Source of the DNA: Beijerinckiaceae bacterium
GTDB taxonomy: Bacteria > Pseudomonadota > Alphaproteobacteria > Rhizobiales > Beijerinckiaceae
Direction of reading: 5' to 3'
NCBI GenBank assembly: GCA_019745195.1
Contig: JAIETL010000015.1
Coordinates: 1 to 37,604 of the forward strand
Length of the DNA: 37,604 nucleotides
Within the stretch, counting starts at the first letter, position 1. Each line of letters starts with the position of its first letter. The translations under genes and the position numbers were made by a program. Under the pieces are notes generated by a model, which made no database searches, was not told the DNA's origin, and saw only the letters and a list, made by a program, of their open reading frames with translations. Below, in pieces: positions 8,341 to 16,065 of the stretch.

Positions 8341-9438
8341 CTATGCGGCCTCGGCGATGGCCGATCGACCTTTCCCGGACCGTTTCGCTGCGTACAGCGC
8401 GACATCCGCGGTTGCCTTGACGGCCTCGATATCGACGCGCGTACCGGCGGTCACGACCTGGACGCCTACCGACGTACCGATCCGCGTAGGCGATCCCAGG
8501 ACGACATAGGGCCTCGCAACGACGGCCACGGCACGGTCGGCGACTTGCTTCGCAGCGGCGGCGTCGCCGCCCGGCAGAACGACCGCGAACTCGTCGCCCC
8601 CGAGCCGAGCAAGGGTGTCGCCGTCCCGCACGACCTCCGAGAGCCGCTCTGCGACCTGGCGAAGAAGGTCGTCTCCAGCCGCGTGGCCCAAACGGTCGTT
8701 GACGGCTTTGAAGCCGTCCAGATCAAGCATCAAGAGCGCGAACGGCGAGCCGGATGGCAGGCCGGCCAAGGTCTCGTCGAAGGCGCGTCGGTTGGCGATG
8801 CCCGTCAAGGCGTCTCGCCGAGCCGCGATGTCGAGTTCGCGCTCAGCGACGAGAACGGACTCGATCTGCCGAACGATATGCGCCGAGGATTCGTAGACAC
8901 TGTAGAGATATAGGGCGAGCAGCAGGGCCATCGACTGTAGGAGCAGGTCGCCCGTAAGGAGCATGCAGACGACCAGCGTGCCGAGGGCTGCGGTCGACAA
9001 CACCGCGCATATCCAGAAGCGCATAGTGCGGGCCGACGACCCGGCGGTCAGCGCCATAGTCAGGCCCACCGTCAAAATGTAGCCGTCGACATGGCCAGCA
9101 TGAAACATGCGGATCGTAAGTGCCGCGATGACCGCGGTGAAAGCGAATGCCGCCCAAGCATAGGCGTCCTCCCACCGGCGCGCTTGCGGCAGCGTCAAGG
9201 TCTGCTTGCCCCTTCGGTGGAAGGCAAGGATGCCGACGATGCGAGCGATACTCGTCACCACGGCGGCGACGAGAATCGCCCAGAGTACGGGGTCGCCAGT
9301 TCGAGCCGCCATGATCGCCGTCCCTGCGACCAGGCCCGCGGCGATGCAGAGGATCTGAGGTAGGGCACCGTAAAGGCGCGAGACGATCTCGATCTCGATG
9401 GGGGCGGGCAGATCAGGCGTGCGGTTGCGTCTCAGCAT
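8341..9438 (-). CDS. Membrane-bound diguanylate cyclase (GGDEF)
   Basis: 365 residues from ATG 9438, chosen over an in-frame GTG at 9468 because GGAGAGG lies three bases upstream of it. The N-terminal half holds about six hydrophobic membrane segments without a recognised sensor name. The C-terminal GGDEF domain carries LARLGGDEFAVVLPG (GGDEF at 280-284) and an upstream RDGD at 271-274 fitting the RxxD inhibitory site. It should therefore make cyclic di-GMP from two GTP and be product-inhibited. There is no EAL domain. The signal is unknown; the membrane domain resembles MASE-type sensors only in layout. Confidence 0.92.
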   Translation of the reverse strand: MLRRNRTPDLPAPIEIEIVSRLYGALPQILCIAAGLVAGTAIMAARTGDPVLWAILVAAVVTSIARIVGILAFHRRGKQTLTLPQARRWEDAYAWAAFAFTAVIAALTIRMFHAGHVDGYILTVGLTMALTAGSSARTMRFWICAVLSTAALGTLVVCMLLTGDLLLQSMALLLALYLYSVYESSAHIVRQIESVLVAERELDIAARRDALTGIANRRAFDETLAGLPSGSPFALLMLDLDGFKAVNDRLGHAAGDDLLRQVAERLSEVVRDGDTLARLGGDEFAVVLPGGDAAAAKQVADRAVAVVARPYVVLGSPTRIGTSVGVQVVTAGTRVDIEAVKATADVALYAAKRSGKGRSAIAEAA

Positions 9439-9468
9439 TGGCCTCTCCGGAGGCTCCGTAGATGCCAC

Positions 9469-9952
9469 AGGGCTGTTACGATCGCGTTCCTATTTGCCTC
9501 AAAATCGACGGATCGCCATCGGAAGCCTGCTGCCGGACGCCACGTATCCAGGCAGCGCCGCCGGGCGGTCAAGGTCGGGGCGACACATCCTTTGTGTTTC
9601 ATTCAGGGTCTCACCTGGGACCGCTGATGGCGTGAGGGCCTCAACGTCGCCGGACCGGTGGCCTTCGACCATGACGCCCTGTCCGAGGAACGATCGGCTG
9701 CGGTGTCCGATGTCTAGGCGTTCGACACGTCGACACATCTCGGCCACCCAGAGGTAATTGCCAAGGCCATAACTCAAACCACGCCTCGCCAAGCCGGTCA
9801 TGCCGCGCGCTCGCGCCATCGCGTCATGTCGGTGAACAGGCCCACGGTGAACGATCCCGCATGGGATCTGCGCAACATGACCGCCGATGTGGAAGAACCG
9901 GGCGCTTCGCCTCTGCCTGTCTCGACCGGGACAATTTTCCGGGAATCTGCAA
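9469..9952. other. Gene-poor stretch
   Basis: About 480 bases between the diguanylate cyclase start and the LysR stop. A minus-strand frame at 9,499-9,819 (106 codons) has a partly protein-like segment (GNYLWVAEMCRRVERLDIGH) but no ribosome binding site and no family I can name. It may be a decayed gene. No RNA or repeat is evident. Confidence 0.35.
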
Positions 9953-10846
9953 TCAGCCTAGCCGAGCCTGCAACTCGCGAAGTAGCCAGGCCCCTGCCCG
10001 TCCGAGAGCGCGATTCCGCATGTGGGCGGCGTAGATCATCAGCGGACCGCTCGCGCGGGCCGGGTCGTTTTCGATCGTCAAGGCAACCAGGCGACCATCG
10101 GCAAGATGCGGCGCGACGAGATGCTCCGGCATCCGGCACCAACCCAAGCCCGCCAGCAAGAAATCAAGTCGCCTTGCGAGGTCCACGAACCGCCAAGCCC
10201 TCGTGCCGATGATGCCGTAGCTCGGGCCATCTGGCGCGGCCGGATCGGAGAGCACGAGCTGGATATGCTCGTCCAGGTCGCCGGCGGTCACCCGGTCTAG
10301 CGCGGCGAGGGGATGGGCAGGCGACACCACCGGAACGAGGTCGATGCCGAGCAGCGGCAGCGCCGCCACGTCGTCGGGCACGCCCGGCAACAGGATACAG
10401 AACGCCAGTGCCGCGTCCCCGCGTCGCAGTCGTCGTTCGGCTCCGCCTAACCCTTCGGTGGAAAAGCTGACCGGGAGGAATGGGAACGCCGCGCGCAGCG
10501 CGTGCAAGCTGTCGATGAAGGCGGCGGTCGGCACCAGCGGATCGATGGCGACGGCCAGCTCGGCCTCGATCCCCTCGCGCGTGCTGGCGGCCATGGCTTC
10601 AAACCTGGCGGCGCTCGCGAGGACAGAGCGTGCTTGTGCCACCAGAACCCGGCCGACATCGGTGAGGACCGGCCGGAAGCCCGATCGGTCGAACAGCACC
10701 ACCCCCTGCACGTCCTCAAGCGTCGCGACGGCCTGACTGATGGCCGATTGCGCGCGCCCGAGCCTTCGCCCTGCGGCGGAGAAGCTGCCTGTATCGGCGA
10801 TAGTCGTGAGGACCCGGAGTTGGTCCAGCGTGAAGTTGCCGATCAT
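9953..10846 (-). CDS. LysR-type transcriptional regulator
   Basis: 297 residues. The N-terminal winged helix-turn-helix is canonical: FTLDQLRVLTTIADTGSFSA, then AAGRRLGRAQSAISQAVATLE. The remaining about 200 residues form the periplasmic-binding-protein-like effector domain. It is divergent from the azoreductase gene, the usual LysR/target layout, and a 9-bp inverted repeat at 10,860-10,885 lies 14 bases from its own ATG. A role in controlling azoR and itself is inferred. The effector is unknown, though quinones or electrophiles would fit an azoreductase target. Confidence 0.93.
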   Translation of the reverse strand: MIGNFTLDQLRVLTTIADTGSFSAAGRRLGRAQSAISQAVATLEDVQGVVLFDRSGFRPVLTDVGRVLVAQARSVLASAARFEAMAASTREGIEAELAVAIDPLVPTAAFIDSLHALRAAFPFLPVSFSTEGLGGAERRLRRGDAALAFCILLPGVPDDVAALPLLGIDLVPVVSPAHPLAALDRVTAGDLDEHIQLVLSDPAAPDGPSYGIIGTRAWRFVDLARRLDFLLAGLGWCRMPEHLVAPHLADGRLVALTIENDPARASGPLMIYAAHMRNRALGRAGAWLLRELQARLG

Positions 10847-10859
10847 CCATCAGCCCAGC

Positions 10860-10885
10860 CGATAAAGACGATCACATCTTTATCG
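10860..10885. promoter_or_regulatory. Candidate LysR operator (inverted repeat)
   Basis: Perfect 9-bp arms CGATAAAGA and TCTTTATCG flank the 8-base spacer CGATCACA. The site is just upstream of the lysR ATG, overlapping where its ribosome binding site or leader would be. AT-rich dyads of this type (T-N11-A-like) are typical LysR-family binding sites, and the position suggests autorepression. Confidence 0.6.
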
Positions 10886-11279
10886 CTCCCGCGACGCCTG
10901 TCCACGAGCCATATAGTTCTCATGCACCCACATATTTTCATCGAACAACGCGAGTTCCCGCGCCCGGGGCCGTTACGAGATACCTGAATAGCGGCGCTGG
11001 CGAAGCAGCGAGGCGCCATCTCGCCCTTTCCGGGCATTGGGGCAATGAGGCTCCTAGCGACGCCAGCGCACTCCGCGCCGCCATGATCGCCGGCGCGACG
11101 CCCGATGCTCTGGGCCGCCGGAACGACGCCGCATGCCCCGTCGCGCAGCCTCCATGAGTACCACCTGCCGCGGCGGACGGTCGCGGCAGACGCGGCGTCA
11201 TTCACTTCCACGGCCATCCACTCGGCAAGCCGATGTCGGTTTCCGGTTCGGCTGGTCGATTTTCCAAGAAGGGATAATC
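10886..11279. other. Divergent lysR-azoR intergenic region
   Basis: About 390 bases without a supported gene. It holds the AT-rich segment around 10,910-10,945 most likely to carry promoters. Short frames in the remainder (for example an Ala/Arg-rich minus frame near 10,938-11,201) have no family features. Unusually long for a LysR-target intergenic region, so a small gene may have decayed here. Confidence 0.35.
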
Positions 11280-11894
11280 ATGACCAAGCTTCTCGTCGTC
11301 GAAACCAGCCCCCGCGGCGATCATTCGATCTCGCGCAACATGACGCGTCGGTTCGTCGCCGAATGGCGCGCGGCTCATCCGGATGGCGAGGTCGTCCACC
11401 GCGACCTGATGGAGACCCATCTGCAGTTCATCAGCGCGCCATGGCTACAGGCCTATTTCACACCGCCTGAGCAACACTCGCCCGAGATGAAGGCCGAGCT
11501 GAGCCTGTCGGACGAACTCGTCGGGGAACTGCTCGCCTGCGACCACCTCGTGATCGCGACCCCGGTCTATAACTACAACGTGCCTGCCGTGCTGAAGGCC
11601 TGGATCGACAGCATCGTGCGCAAGGGGCTGACGCTCGGGTTCGACGGCAAGGGGCTCGTCGTCGGCAAGACCGCCACGGTGCTGATGGCGAGCGGCGGCG
11701 TCTACACCGAGGGTTCGCCCATTCGCGACCGCGACATCGCCACGCAGTACCTCCGCTTGGTCCTCGGCGTGATCGGCATCACCGACGTCACCGTAGTGGC
11801 AGGTGGCGGTGCGAAGGCGGTCGATATGCGCGAGACGACTATGGAGGGCTTCATCGGAACCCTCCAACCCGAAATCGGGTCCGCAGCCGCCTGA
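11280..11894 (+). CDS. azoR: FMN-dependent NADH-azoreductase
   Basis: 204 residues, normal for AzoR. The flavodoxin-like fold is indicated by [20 protein letters not shown] (phosphate loop for FMN), the [20 protein letters not shown] motif and the [12 protein letters not shown] loop. The enzyme uses NAD(P)H to reduce azo dyes and quinones by two-electron transfer. The physiological role is probably quinone or thiol-stress detoxification. AAGAAGGG lies a few bases before ATG 11,280. It is divergent from lysR, and a strong hairpin follows its stop codon. Confidence 0.93.
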   Translation: MTKLLVVETSPRGDHSISRNMTRRFVAEWRAAHPDGEVVHRDLMETHLQFISAPWLQAYFTPPEQHSPEMKAELSLSDELVGELLACDHLVIATPVYNYNVPAVLKAWIDSIVRKGLTLGFDGKGLVVGKTATVLMASGGVYTEGSPIRDRDIATQYLRLVLGVIGITDVTVVAGGGAKAVDMRETTMEGFIGTLQPEIGSAAA

Positions 11895-11898
11895 TAAA

Positions 11899-11935
11899 GC
11901 CGATGGGCTGCGTCACTGATGCAGCCCATCGGCTA
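11899..11935 (+). terminator. Hairpin after azoR
   Basis: A perfect 14-bp stem (AGCCGATGGGCTGC paired with GCAGCCCATCGGCT) with a 9-base loop begins four bases after the azoR stop. There is no T-run after it, so it may act as a Rho-dependent or mRNA-stabilising structure and not as a classical intrinsic terminator. Confidence 0.6.
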
Positions 11936-11952
11936 AACCACATATCCTTCTT

Positions 11953-11975
11953 TCGTGGAAAGGCTCGTTCCACGA
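11953..11975. repeat. Short inverted repeat
   Basis: Arms TCGTGGAA and TTCCACGA are separated by seven bases. It lies 17 bases after the azoR hairpin and has no T-run on either strand. Possible operator or second structure; function unknown. Confidence 0.35.
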
Positions 11976-11998
11976 GACGTCGCAGGCAGCACGTGATC

Positions 11999-12145
11999 TT
12001 ATCCGGTAGCTGATATCGCTTTCTCAACCTGGTCCGCCTCATAACCCGAAACGGCCACTCGACGCTTGAGAACCGGCAGACGGCGAGTCGACAGTTCGGA
12101 TCGGATCCATTGAGCAACGGCGATAGCGGGATCGGGCGCGCCCAA
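11999..12145 (-). CDS. Possible small protein or gene remnant
   Basis: A 48-residue frame from TTG 12,145 with convincingly protein-like sequence: AIAVAQWIRSELSTRRLPVL, then basic residues and SGYEADQVEKAISATG before TAA. It reads like the helical C-terminus of a larger protein. Upstream the frame closes at once, and a competing frame on the same strand spans the region. No ribosome binding site is evident. It may be the tail of a decayed gene; no family recognised. Confidence 0.22.
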   Translation of the reverse strand: MGAPDPAIAVAQWIRSELSTRRLPVLKRRVAVSGYEADQVEKAISATG

Positions 12146-12284
12146 GCATCGAAGGAGTTACCTCGCATCTTCGCCGCTGGAGATCGTCACCGGCGACGGC
12201 GACCGCGCTTCGAGGGGCATCGCCCCTCGTTCTGCATCGTCGAAAGGACATGCGGCGCGCCCCCGCCTCCGCAGGTCGGCAGCC

Positions 12285-12659
12285 TCAGTTCTTGAGGACG
12301 TCGTCGACGCGCTCCTCGTAGAACGCCAGATAACCCTTGATAATCTCGACCGATTCGTGCGGGTCCTCGTAGGTCCAGACCGCGTTCTTCGACTTCGTGC
12401 CGCCGATCGCGATATCGTAGTAGGACGCGTCGCCCTTATAGGGGCAGTAGGTCGTGCTATCGCTGCGCTGCAGCTGCTCCATGTCCACGTCCTCGCGCGG
12501 TATATACAGAACCGGTTCATAGGACGCCTCCTTCAGCAGGAGGGCCTGCTTCGTATCGGCGATCGTCTGCCCCTTGACGCTTACCGTCAGATGGCCGTGC
12601 CATGGTTTGATCTCGATCGGATGCTTGGAGCTAGGCTTCAGTTGCTTGCGCTTCGTCAT
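12285..12659 (-). CDS. DUF427 domain protein (copy 2)
   Basis: 124 residues from ATG 12,659 with GGAGGG just upstream. DUF427 features: a HLTVSVKGQTIADT strand, EPVLYIPREDVDMEQL, the STTYCPYKGDASYY motif (counterpart of TSVCPIKGLARYF in copy 1) and NAVWTYEDPHESV. It has a basic 20-residue N-terminal extension that copy 1 lacks and differs throughout, so this is not a recent duplication. Biochemical role unknown. Confidence 0.87.
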   Translation of the reverse strand: MTKRKQLKPSSKHPIEIKPWHGHLTVSVKGQTIADTKQALLLKEASYEPVLYIPREDVDMEQLQRSDSTTYCPYKGDASYYDIAIGGTKSKNAVWTYEDPHESVEIIKGYLAFYEERVDDVLKN

Positions 12660-12919
12660 GGGGACCCTCCACGTTATCCGGCGCCTTCTACCTGAACGAT
12701 GGCGACGAAAGTTCGCGACACTATGAGGAAGCGCCACCGGCTTTCCCAATGTTCTGCAAGTATAATTTCCATAACCTCGTCAGCAGGCGCAACGGTATCA
12801 GTCGGGACGGTGGTCGGAGATGATACAACAATCCATGAGGCATACAGCGGTGATCGTCGGTGCTACCGGTGGCTCGGTTCGGCGTTGGCAAACCCCACCC
12901 AAAGGCAAAAGACCTTGCG
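12660..12919. other. Gene-free stretch upstream of DUF427 copy 2
   Basis: About 260 bases. It must hold the promoter of the minus-strand DUF427 gene; the AT-rich block around 12,760-12,780 is the only promoter-like composition. No gene, repeat or RNA supported. Confidence 0.35.
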
Positions 12920-13129
12920 ATGATCCTCGATCTTCACTTTGCCGACGAGGTCGAACCTTTCCCTTGCGGAAGCATCGGAAGCCGAATTCGCGGACCCCTG
13001 AAAGACTACACGCCAGTCAAGGTGCCCGAGCTGGCGCTCGGGGACGTCGAAGAGGCGATCGTCATCAAACGGGCGACGCGGAACAGCTACGCAACCGATG
13101 CGTGGACGTGGCCGACAGCTTGCCGCTAA
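12920..13129 (+). CDS. Hypothetical protein, possibly truncated
   Basis: A 69-residue frame starting MILDLHFADEVEPF and continuing GPLKDYTPVKVPELALGDVE. The acidic, strand-like composition looks genuine, but the last residues (ACR) look out of frame. Another plus-strand frame takes over with FKVGPRPEVLDADLRARRFE and stops at 13,208. A frameshift near 13,110 would join the two into one protein of about 95 residues. No family recognised; small unknown genes of this kind are common in phage-derived islands. Confidence 0.35.
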   Translation: MILDLHFADEVEPFPCGSIGSRIRGPLKDYTPVKVPELALGDVEEAIVIKRATRNSYATDAWTWPTACR

Positions 13130-13216
13130 GCATTCCCCATTCAAAGTCGGTCCACGGCCCGAAGTTCTCGATGCCGACCTCCGCGCGCGCCGGTTCGAGA
13201 TAGCGTGATCGAAGCA

Positions 13217-13345
13217 ATGGAGCGCCAGCGCGGCAAGTGCGACCCCTCCCCGTGCATCACTGTCCAGGCCGTCTTTGCCCGGCAGAAGCAGACGTTCACC
13301 CGGCTCGACGCCGGCGCCGTTGTGAGCCTTGGCCCGGTCGGCTAG
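13217..13345 (+). CDS. Possible small hypothetical protein
   Basis: A 42-residue frame (MERQRGKCDPSPCITVQAVF, ending SLGPVG), open from GTG 13,205, which overlaps the previous frame's TGA. Two cysteines spaced six apart are the only feature. It could equally be the first exon-like piece of the frameshifted gene that follows. No homology recognised. Confidence 0.28.
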   Translation: MERQRGKCDPSPCITVQAVFARQKQTFTRLDAGAVVSLGPVG

Positions 13346-13870
13346 TCGCAGCAACATCCGCGGCCTCCCCAGCACCGCCGAACTATACAACGCCCCCTCG
13401 CCCGCCGTCGTGGCAAAGCTCATTGCCGAGCGCGGCATCGATGTCGCCTTGGAGCGTTGGAGCGAGTCCCTGACGGCAGATTCCCTGCGCAGGCTGGCGA
13501 TGCTTGTGAACGGCACCCCGCGCGATGACGCGGATGAGATCATCGAGACGACCCGCCGCCTCGGCGAGGTCAAGCTGGCGGCGAAGGCCATGGCCATCAG
13601 TCAGACGGCAATCCGGACGGCCTTCGACCGTGCGGGCGAGAAGCTGCCCCTATCCCCGTGCAAGAGCGCATCCAGCGTGCGGTAGAATCGAAGAAGCGCA
13701 ACCGCGCGGCCGCGATCGCCGCGAGGCAGCCGGTGAGCATCTACCAGAAACCCGGGCAGCTGATGCTCATAGAGCTCGCGAAGAAGGTTCGCCGCGCTGC
13801 GCAGGCTCCGAAATTGCTGTCTCCGCCCGCCCAGCGCGAGGGACCGGTGCAGATGCGGCTGTTTGGCTAA
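13329..13870 (+). pseudogene. Unknown island gene split by a frameshift
   Basis: Two overlapping frames appear to be one gene. The first (13,329-13,685, TTG start) encodes a helical protein with SLTADSLRRLAMLVNGTPRD and EVKLAAKAMAISQTAIRTAF, the latter shaped like a helix-turn-helix. At the C-rich GCCCCTATCCCC (13,646-13,657) the sense switches to a second frame that runs IPVQERIQRAVESKKRNRAA to QMRLFG and stops at 13,870. The second frame alone would start at GTG 13,658 with no ribosome binding site. Either a real frameshift or base-count error, or programmed slippage. Its stop overlaps that of the convergent TIR gene. Possibly a small DNA-binding protein; family unknown. Confidence 0.42.
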
Positions 13871-15006
13871 CGTATCCCGCGGATCCTCGCGACGATCGGC
13901 TTGAACCGTTCCGCGATCTTATCTTCGATCTCATCCCAGCCGACGATGCACTCGGGGATGCCGTAGGCGTATGCGAGGACCTCATACGGCGGGAACGCGA
14001 AGGTCAGGGCGTTCCTGTCGAAAGTAAATCGCTCCAGCCGCTGCCACGCCTCCGCCCGCATCTCTTCTCGCGTCGTCAACGTGCCTTCCTCGTCGACCTC
14101 ATGCACCGCCATAATCCTGTCGTAGCAGAGGTCGACGAGCGCCTTCGCCGCTTCGTCGTCGTAATGCAGCAAGTCCCTGATCGTGACGAGGCCGCCCTCG
14201 CCACCGAAGAAATTGATGCTGTCGACGTTGTGGTTCGGGTGCGCGCCGCCGAGATAGTGATGGAAATACACCCGGAACGACAGTATCTCGCCTTCACGGA
14301 ACGACTCGCTGATCGCCACTTCCTGCCAAAGGTCGATATCGCGGTCGACCGGCGGAATGTCATCGATCACCACGGCGTATTGCGCCTCCCACCCCACGTG
14401 GTGCGACAGCGCTCGCGAGGCCAGGGTGGCGTTCACCAGCTTCCAGAACGGCGTCTTGCTGCGATACTTGAGATAGCTCGCGCGAGACGTGAACCCCTCC
14501 CGCCCTTCCGAAATCTCGACGGGCTTCGACGTGATGGGTTCGGCTGCTTGCTCTTGCATGGGGTCCTTGATGGGCGGCGGGGCAGCCGCGATATTCCTGA
14601 GGGCAAGCTGGCCGACACGCTTCTCGACGGCCCGCAGGAGATCGACCTGCCAGCCGTCTCTGAACTTGTCGACGTAGTGCCAGACGGTCAGCTGCGTCGG
14701 CACGCGGTAGTCCTCCAAGCGCATGAACATCGCTAGGTTGCTGCCGAATGGCTCGTCTTCGAGCAGCCGCAGCGTCTCCCGGATCTCCCGCATTGCGACG
14801 CTGCGGCGCCGGTCGATCACGGGCGACAGCAGGTGGATGATGAAATCCGCAGCCTTCTGTCCGGCCAGGCGCTCAGCGTCCCAATTGTCGCCGCCGACGA
14901 GGAGATCGCCATCGCGCCAGACGTTATAGCCGGCGTCCTTGAGGCAAGCCGCGACCTCTTTTGCGTGCTCGATGTCCTCGCGGGCATATCCCAGAAAAAT
15001 TTGCAT
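13867..15006 (-). CDS. TIR domain fused to RsiV-like DUF3298 domain
   Basis: 379 residues. Residues 1 to about 130 form a bacterial TIR_2 domain: IFLGYAREDIEHAKEVAACL, AGYNVWRDGDLLVGGDNWD, IIHLLSPVIDRRRSVAMREI, with E74 the candidate NAD-hydrolysing glutamate. Residues about 175-375 match the PdaC/DUF4163 plus DUF3298 arrangement of RsiV: the FHHYLGGAHPN motif, a strand reading LVTIRDLL, and FTFDRNALTFAFPPYEVLAY before the final strand. There is no signal peptide or membrane helix, so the DUF3298 part is cytosolic, unlike RsiV, whose domain is extracytoplasmic and binds lysozyme. It starts six bases after the upstream gene's stop, without a clear binding site, implying translational coupling. 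Likely an effector of a defence module (inference). Confidence 0.85.
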   Translation of the reverse strand: MQIFLGYAREDIEHAKEVAACLKDAGYNVWRDGDLLVGGDNWDAERLAGQKAADFIIHLLSPVIDRRRSVAMREIRETLRLLEDEPFGSNLAMFMRLEDYRVPTQLTVWHYVDKFRDGWQVDLLRAVEKRVGQLALRNIAAAPPPIKDPMQEQAAEPITSKPVEISEGREGFTSRASYLKYRSKTPFWKLVNATLASRALSHHVGWEAQYAVVIDDIPPVDRDIDLWQEVAISESFREGEILSFRVYFHHYLGGAHPNHNVDSINFFGGEGGLVTIRDLLHYDDEAAKALVDLCYDRIMAVHEVDEEGTLTTREEMRAEAWQRLERFTFDRNALTFAFPPYEVLAYAYGIPECIVGWDEIEDKIAERFKPIVARIRGIR

Positions 15007-15012
15007 CCGGGA

Positions 15013-16065
15013 TTACCGCTGTCCCGCTAGCGTGATGAAGCGCTTCGTCAGCTGCGTCGTCAGCACGCCGAGCCCCTCCCCGTTCGCCAGATAGCCCAGC
15101 TGTCGATGGTGGCGGAGGTCGAAAGGAATGTCGCCATCGCTCTGCGAGATCGGCACGACGTGCTTTCCGAGCGTGTGCGCCACGCCGGCTTCATAGAAGA
15201 CGTTCGCGTTCCGACCGGTGAAATCGCAGACGACGATGAAGCTGCGGTAGATCAGCGAGAAGATGTCCTGGATGACCGCCGACTGTTCCCAGATGTCGTC
15301 GGCCTTCTGGCACCTGTAGCCGGAGGCGGCCGCGGCCGCCTCGATCGCGGTGTAGACCGGCCTCATGCCCGCGCCGAATGGCATCATCACCGCATTGAGC
15401 ATCGGATCGACCGGCTCATCGGGTATCTCGAAAACCTTGGGCTGGAAGACAATCGTTTTGCCCGCGCGCTTGCCACTAGAGACGTTCTCGCCGGGATCGA
15501 AGCGCTTCCGGACGAAATCTTCCATCTTCGTCAGGTTAGCCGGATCGGCTTTGTTGATCGACAGCAGCACCGGCAGCACGTGCTCCTCATAGTCAGGATC
15601 TCCGAAACTCAGGCTCCGGAGCAGGCGTGAGTGACCGCTGACGATACGCTCGCATCCCGTGAAAAGACCGAGTTCGTGCCAGTTCCCGCCGGTGAAATTG
15701 GCTAGGACGGTGTCGCGTAGGGCGAATAGCCGCTCGCTCTCGGTAGGCTCCGTTGTAGTCGCGGGCCGCACGGGAATCGGAGCGGGAGACTTCGTCGTAA
15801 CCGCTGCCTTCATAGACTCCGGAATCTCGATATCGAGCTCCTGGGCGACCTTCACGATGATCTCGTTGCTCGCTGGCGCCAAACCGGCTTTCGCATAGAT
15901 GCGCTTGCTGTTGACCGTAACGTTCTCCGGCTTGGCCAGCCCAAATCCCGCGAGGAAAGCGTCGATGTCGTCGAAGCCGAACCTCTTCTGAAGCTCGACG
16001 CCGATTTGCTCTACCATCGTGACCCTGTCGATCGTCCGCACGTCATCGCCTTTGCTGCACGTCAA
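15013..16065 (-). CDS. Protein with C-terminal nucleoside deoxyribosyltransferase-like (TIR-like) domain
   Basis: 350 residues; ATG 16,017 (334 residues) is an alternative start. Residues about 17-90 are a small helical module with VNSKRIYAKAGLAPASNEII, resembling N-terminal modules of abortive-infection proteins. A Pro/Thr linker follows (90-110), then a middle domain (about 110-190). Residues 222-350 are the recognisable part: MMPFGAGMRPVY, KADDIWEQSAVIQDIF, CDFTGRNANVFYEAGVAHTL and DIPFDLRHHRQLGY. This is the DRHyd / nucleoside 2-deoxyribosyltransferase-like superfamily, Rossmannoid relatives of TIR domains. E292 is in the position of the nucleophilic glutamate. First gene of a two-gene operon with the TIR-DUF3298 gene; probably acts on a nucleotide (inference). 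Confidence 0.8.
   Translation of the reverse strand: MTCSKGDDVRTIDRVTMVEQIGVELQKRFGFDDIDAFLAGFGLAKPENVTVNSKRIYAKAGLAPASNEIIVKVAQELDIEIPESMKAAVTTKSPAPIPVRPATTTEPTESERLFALRDTVLANFTGGNWHELGLFTGCERIVSGHSRLLRSLSFGDPDYEEHVLPVLLSINKADPANLTKMEDFVRKRFDPGENVSSGKRAGKTIVFQPKVFEIPDEPVDPMLNAVMMPFGAGMRPVYTAIEAAAAASGYRCQKADDIWEQSAVIQDIFSLIYRSFIVVCDFTGRNANVFYEAGVAHTLGKHVVPISQSDGDIPFDLRHHRQLGYLANGEGLGVLTTQLTKRFITLAGQR

Noticed and set aside
9499..9819. 106-codon minus-strand frame between GGDEF and LysR genes
   Set aside because: Partly protein-like, but no start signal and no family; not enough to call a gene.
3300..12700. GGAAC-N16/17-CGTT general-stress sigma promoters before dps, usp, DUF427 and the kinase
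   Set aside because: Several GGAAC strings occur, but none has CGTT at the right distance.
12863..13597. 244-codon minus-strand frame
   Set aside because: Covers several better plus-strand frames; Ser/Arg-rich with no domain and no ribosome binding site.
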